Shown piece by piece: positions 62,701 to 64,000 of a stretch of 64,000 nucleotides of DNA (position 1 is its first letter; each line of letters starts with the position of its first letter). The stretch comes from JAXGMQ01 sp964613055. GTDB lineage: Bacteria > Caldisericota > Caldisericia > JAAYUI01. Below the pieces are notes generated by a model, which was given only the letters and a program-made list of their open reading frames with translations, ran no database searches and was not told where the DNA came from. Both the position numbers and the translations under genes were made by a program. The stretch covers positions 36,887 through 100,886 of the forward strand of contig CAZTGD010000003.1 of assembly GCA_964613055.1 (NCBI GenBank). Reading direction: 5' to 3'.

Positions 62701-63040
62701 AAATACAAGGAGTAGAAACAACCCTAACCCCAATATCCTTTCGCCAGATCATTGTACTTGAAAAGGAGTCAAAACGGTATGCAATACCACTTCTGTCCAC
62801 AACAAAAACACTGTCATGGTTTGCAACCGGTCCAGCATAGAATCCCTCATCGGTATTCCTTGACCAATAAACACCCAAATCATCTATGCTGAAATTAAAA
62901 TCGTCCTCAATGTATTGAGTTCTTGCATTGTTACCGCCTTGACAAGACCATGAATCACTCTCCTCTGCAACACCATTATCACAAGGTGTTGAAGTGATTA
63001 TCAACACCAAAATCAATATGATCAAAGATATCCTTTTCAT
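59717..63040 (-). CDS. Large exported PQQ-like beta-propeller protein, frame-shifted before its stalk domain
   Basis: GAGGAGG before ATG 63040 fixes the start, and a signal peptide follows. The 1107 residues contain many blades with [AG]-[LI]-x-x-x-[TD]-G-x-x-x-W (C-L-D-I-G-T-G-G-I-V-W, C-L-D-T-H-D-G-R-I-L-W, A-L-D-A-N-D-G-W-I-K-W), enough for two or more propellers, split by proline-rich linkers (P-V-P-K-P-D-P-P-L). The frame leaves the propeller pattern right after a four-unit GACA tract, gives 25 unrelated residues and stops at 59717. Removing one unit restores a 1318-residue protein with a C-terminal stalk domain. As sequenced, the product lacks this likely anchoring or assembly domain. 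Confidence 0.8.
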   Translation of the reverse strand: MKRISLIILILVLIITSTPCDNGVAEESDSWSCQGGNNARTQYIEDDFNFSIDDLGVYWSRNTDEGFYAGPVANHDSVFVVDRSGIAYRFDSFSSTMIWRKDIGVRVVSTPCISKTKMFVCSFSEEGSVYCLDIGTGGIVWVKDLDGPISASPFIHKDKLYTATENALIACLDTHDGRILWSRIADDIVTTSPCITEVGVVFADNMKQLYCLDFDDGTVVWSKRFLCNIASAPSYFEDHLYLLFQDGSIASMDSNDPEKIYWFINIDKGFSSSACVSKSHIVTISTRGNVYLIRRRDGVIIWSTKLDVDSINNSPFIKGTTVFVADNKGHLFILDLAKEGKVFWECNIESNCRTSPAVVGERIFLTSENGDITCLSVKPSPGSEPVPKPDPPLEGDDIIMHGKNIGLIWKRCGFEPVTTHNGNVFVVYEDSEYTDSSGLIANVFLEYVDKETGKNLWNHERHIGVDYEDTYGYQYIAHNGKIYMTTIGDEMWIPFHTVTRYDINTKKRDWMSKNQIKGFGDLECPLSLRLVNGILYVGNCSGQVFALDANDGWIKWDRVIDESTSEYSSFLGNYSRNYLYWVNAKLSCTDILNGTIQWTFDSLAPEVSGNPVLWDNSLLVASRGYNIDIINCLNRFDGEQKWSYDTKGYVDTLRRHESVLVYEEYQTDSEFCDIVGLDLIKQEEIWRIDNSKYQIRKGYKHKELIDGVYYAAGSKGKKSFVCAIDPLTGTELWSFPTEVPVKKMLIDDDDFYNDSNGKVFYLFGGNCTFCYGLKPKKVSDTIIDESHDPNPEPLPPTDPYPPEQAPVKEITEDSDPCGWYMDRGYMSISFVDCLLDTDEYELAWVAENDYIPTSPIVANNKVYYGSSSERDDKSILTTLQLDNGKIIKQAEVSNKPTGSLCMNNSTIFSGTQDGVFRAISRINGSQTWEFGYHYHPSFISSPFIFDGYVYFVSHHVATNLTIDRLHCINPQTSEIIWRMDGVYPYTDPICSDGMLVTLDSNKCIICLSAYTGEILWQSSQSIKFGQPIIHNGRVYARASGYRLYCYRALTGELKWLHKMERSTLTPEDFLYTLENKLYVLTDRQTGTLLGYGHWGFIMAEQGIAGQR
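59785..59801 (-). repeat. GACA tetranucleotide tract inside the propeller gene
   Basis: Four GACA units (CTGT on the plus strand, 17 bases with the extra C) sit at the exact point where the gene changes frame. With three or six units the reading frame runs through to the stalk domain and the stop at 59080; with four or five it does not. Tetranucleotide tracts in surface-protein genes are a known way to switch expression by slippage. Confidence 0.85.
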
Positions 63041-63236
63041 CAGAGCCTCCTCTATTACCAACTGTATTATTTTTAGGTCATTACATCCATTAAGACAACA
63101 GGAATATTTGTTAAAATATGATATATCTTATTAATAAAGCTAAATGATGATAAAATAAATAATACAACCATACTACATTTCTGATTTGTAGATCAGATAA
63201 CAAATCAAATTAGGTGTAATATTTGTATTACTTCTC

Positions 63237-64000
63237 CTAAGGATAGACTATCTCAATGGCTTCTTCGGAGGCTATCCAGTTTACATCAGCACCGAGAGCT
63301 TCACATGAGAACCTGATTGGGAGCATTGCCCTATCGTTTACAATTGTTGGATAGAGGAAAGGTGATTCGCCACCAGGTACAGCTTGCCCAGTCACTAGGA
63401 TGTTTTTTCCATTTATTCTTGCCATATTACTATTCTTTGGATCATCCCTAAACCACAACTGAAGGAAGTTACAACCTAGTTTTATGTCTACTCTTCTCTC
63501 ATCATCAATCCATTCAACTTTTGCGCCGAGTGTTTCGAGTATCGCTCTGACTGGCATGTATGCGTTGCCTGCAAGCTCTGCTGGGAGAGGTGGCGACTTC
63601 GTTGTGGGCATCGGGTCAAGGTCATCCACCTGCTCGTTGTTTATGACAAACTTCGGGCTGTTTGGCCACAGCTTGAGCCTCACAGTATTGGCTACAAGAA
63701 GGGTAATCTCTTTAGTAGTCGAGTTACCTATAGCATCCTCAGCCTTAATGGTAACATTTGTTGCTTCCCCACTGAGCTCAACCTCTCCTTTATATATTGC
63801 TAAACCATCATCAGTTACTCTTATAAAGTCAGCTATATACCCATCAATGTACACCTTAACCGAAGCCTCTGTTTTTACTTTAATTGAAACACTCTCATAT
63901 GGTTTATAAACAGAACACATACTCGGCGACACAACATCAATATTTGGAGGGGTGTTGTCACGTATGATGGTGTAGACCATCTCAATCTCATTGCATGCCT
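63237..64000 (-). CDS. C-terminal part of an exported protein with stalk domain (5' end outside window)
   Basis: The frame is open to the window edge (at least 254 residues) and ends at 63237. It has an Ig-like or bacterial-surface beta unit (D-N-T-P-P-N-I-D-V-V-S-P-S, then V-T-I-K-A-E-D-A-I-G-N-S-T), followed by a stalk domain (A-Y-M-P-V-R-A-I-L-E-T-L-G-A-K-V-E-W and A-M-L-P-I-R-F-S-C-E-A-L-G-A-D-V-N-W). The stalk domain is C-terminal, as in the neighbouring propeller gene. The ATG at 63980 is internal. The 196 bases between the stop and the next gene's start are AT-rich and hold no gene; a weak TTGTCT/TAAAAA pair may be the promoter of the propeller gene. Confidence 0.8.
   Translation of the reverse strand, partial: ACNEIEMVYTIIRDNTPPNIDVVSPSMCSVYKPYESVSIKVKTEASVKVYIDGYIADFIRVTDDGLAIYKGEVELSGEATNVTIKAEDAIGNSTTKEITLLVANTVRLKLWPNSPKFVINNEQVDDLDPMPTTKSPPLPAELAGNAYMPVRAILETLGAKVEWIDDERRVDIKLGCNFLQLWFRDDPKNSNMARINGKNILVTGQAVPGGESPFLYPTIVNDRAMLPIRFSCEALGADVNWIASEEAIEIVYP

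Noticed and set aside
1..64000. Prophage, insertion sequence or integrative element
   Set aside because: No transposase, integrase, phage structural gene or terminal repeats were found, and the tRNA genes show no adjacent integrase or duplicated tRNA end.

Overview
The window reads as a chromosomal stretch of an AT-rich bacterium of uncertain phylum. It has bacterial tRNA genes with encoded CCA ends, Shine-Dalgarno sites on most genes, bacterial -35/-10 promoters, lipoprotein signal peptides and a Pst phosphate transporter. A class II (cobalamin-dependent) ribonucleotide reductase, MenG, carbamate kinase and several iron-sulfur proteins point to anaerobic or low-oxygen growth. There is no rRNA, CRISPR array or transposase. 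Several genes without a Shine-Dalgarno site have a -10 box ending 6-8 bases before the ATG, so leaderless transcription is probably used alongside normal leaders.

The most striking content is a large set of exported proteins carrying the 'stalk' (copper-amine-oxidase N-terminal-like) domain: ten loci including one pseudogene, combined with Fn3, PKD, PQQ-type beta-propeller, cohesin, peptidase or acylase domains. Layout: 1-206 the end of a GNAT acetyltransferase; 344-3020 a beta-propeller/dockerin protein and a convergent BACON-like exported protein; 3249-12237 three tandem Fn3-stalk-PKD paralogues and a deleted fourth copy; 12284-16723 carbamate kinase, a Cmk-PlsC fusion, MenG and a membrane-methyltransferase fusion; 16968-27456 a transcription unit of three exported proteins (stalk-penicillin acylase, Fn3-stalk-caspase-like peptidase, Fn3-stalk-cysteine-rich module array). 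Two of these share an identical 736-bp cassette.

27474-34566 holds an orphan Mrr nuclease, NrdJ and a subtilase with PA, cohesin-like and dockerin regions. 34789-41188 is a compact operon (tilS-hpt-ftsH-lipM-propeller/cohesin/stalk protein). 41261-44722 holds small membrane proteins, a NapH-like multi-cluster iron-sulfur membrane protein and a lipoprotein. 44735-44945 holds tRNA-Gln and tRNA-Glu. 45067-52070 holds an unrecognised 615-aa protein, a parvulin-type lipoprotein, a nitronate-monooxygenase-like flavoprotein and ValS. 52452-58231 is pstS-pstC-pstA-pstB-phoU-phoU, where pstS contains two identical copies of its binding domain. 58234-64000 (minus strand) holds a flavodoxin/ferredoxin protein, a large propeller protein split by a GACA tetranucleotide tract (a probable phase-variable locus) and the end of another stalk protein.

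Taken together, the region is housekeeping DNA interspersed with a rapidly evolving surface/secreted repertoire. Duplication, gene conversion, internal deletion and repeat-tract slippage are all visible in it. The best candidates for something undescribed are the three-gene exported unit at 16968-27456 with its new cysteine-rich module array, and the switchable propeller-stalk protein at 59080-63040.
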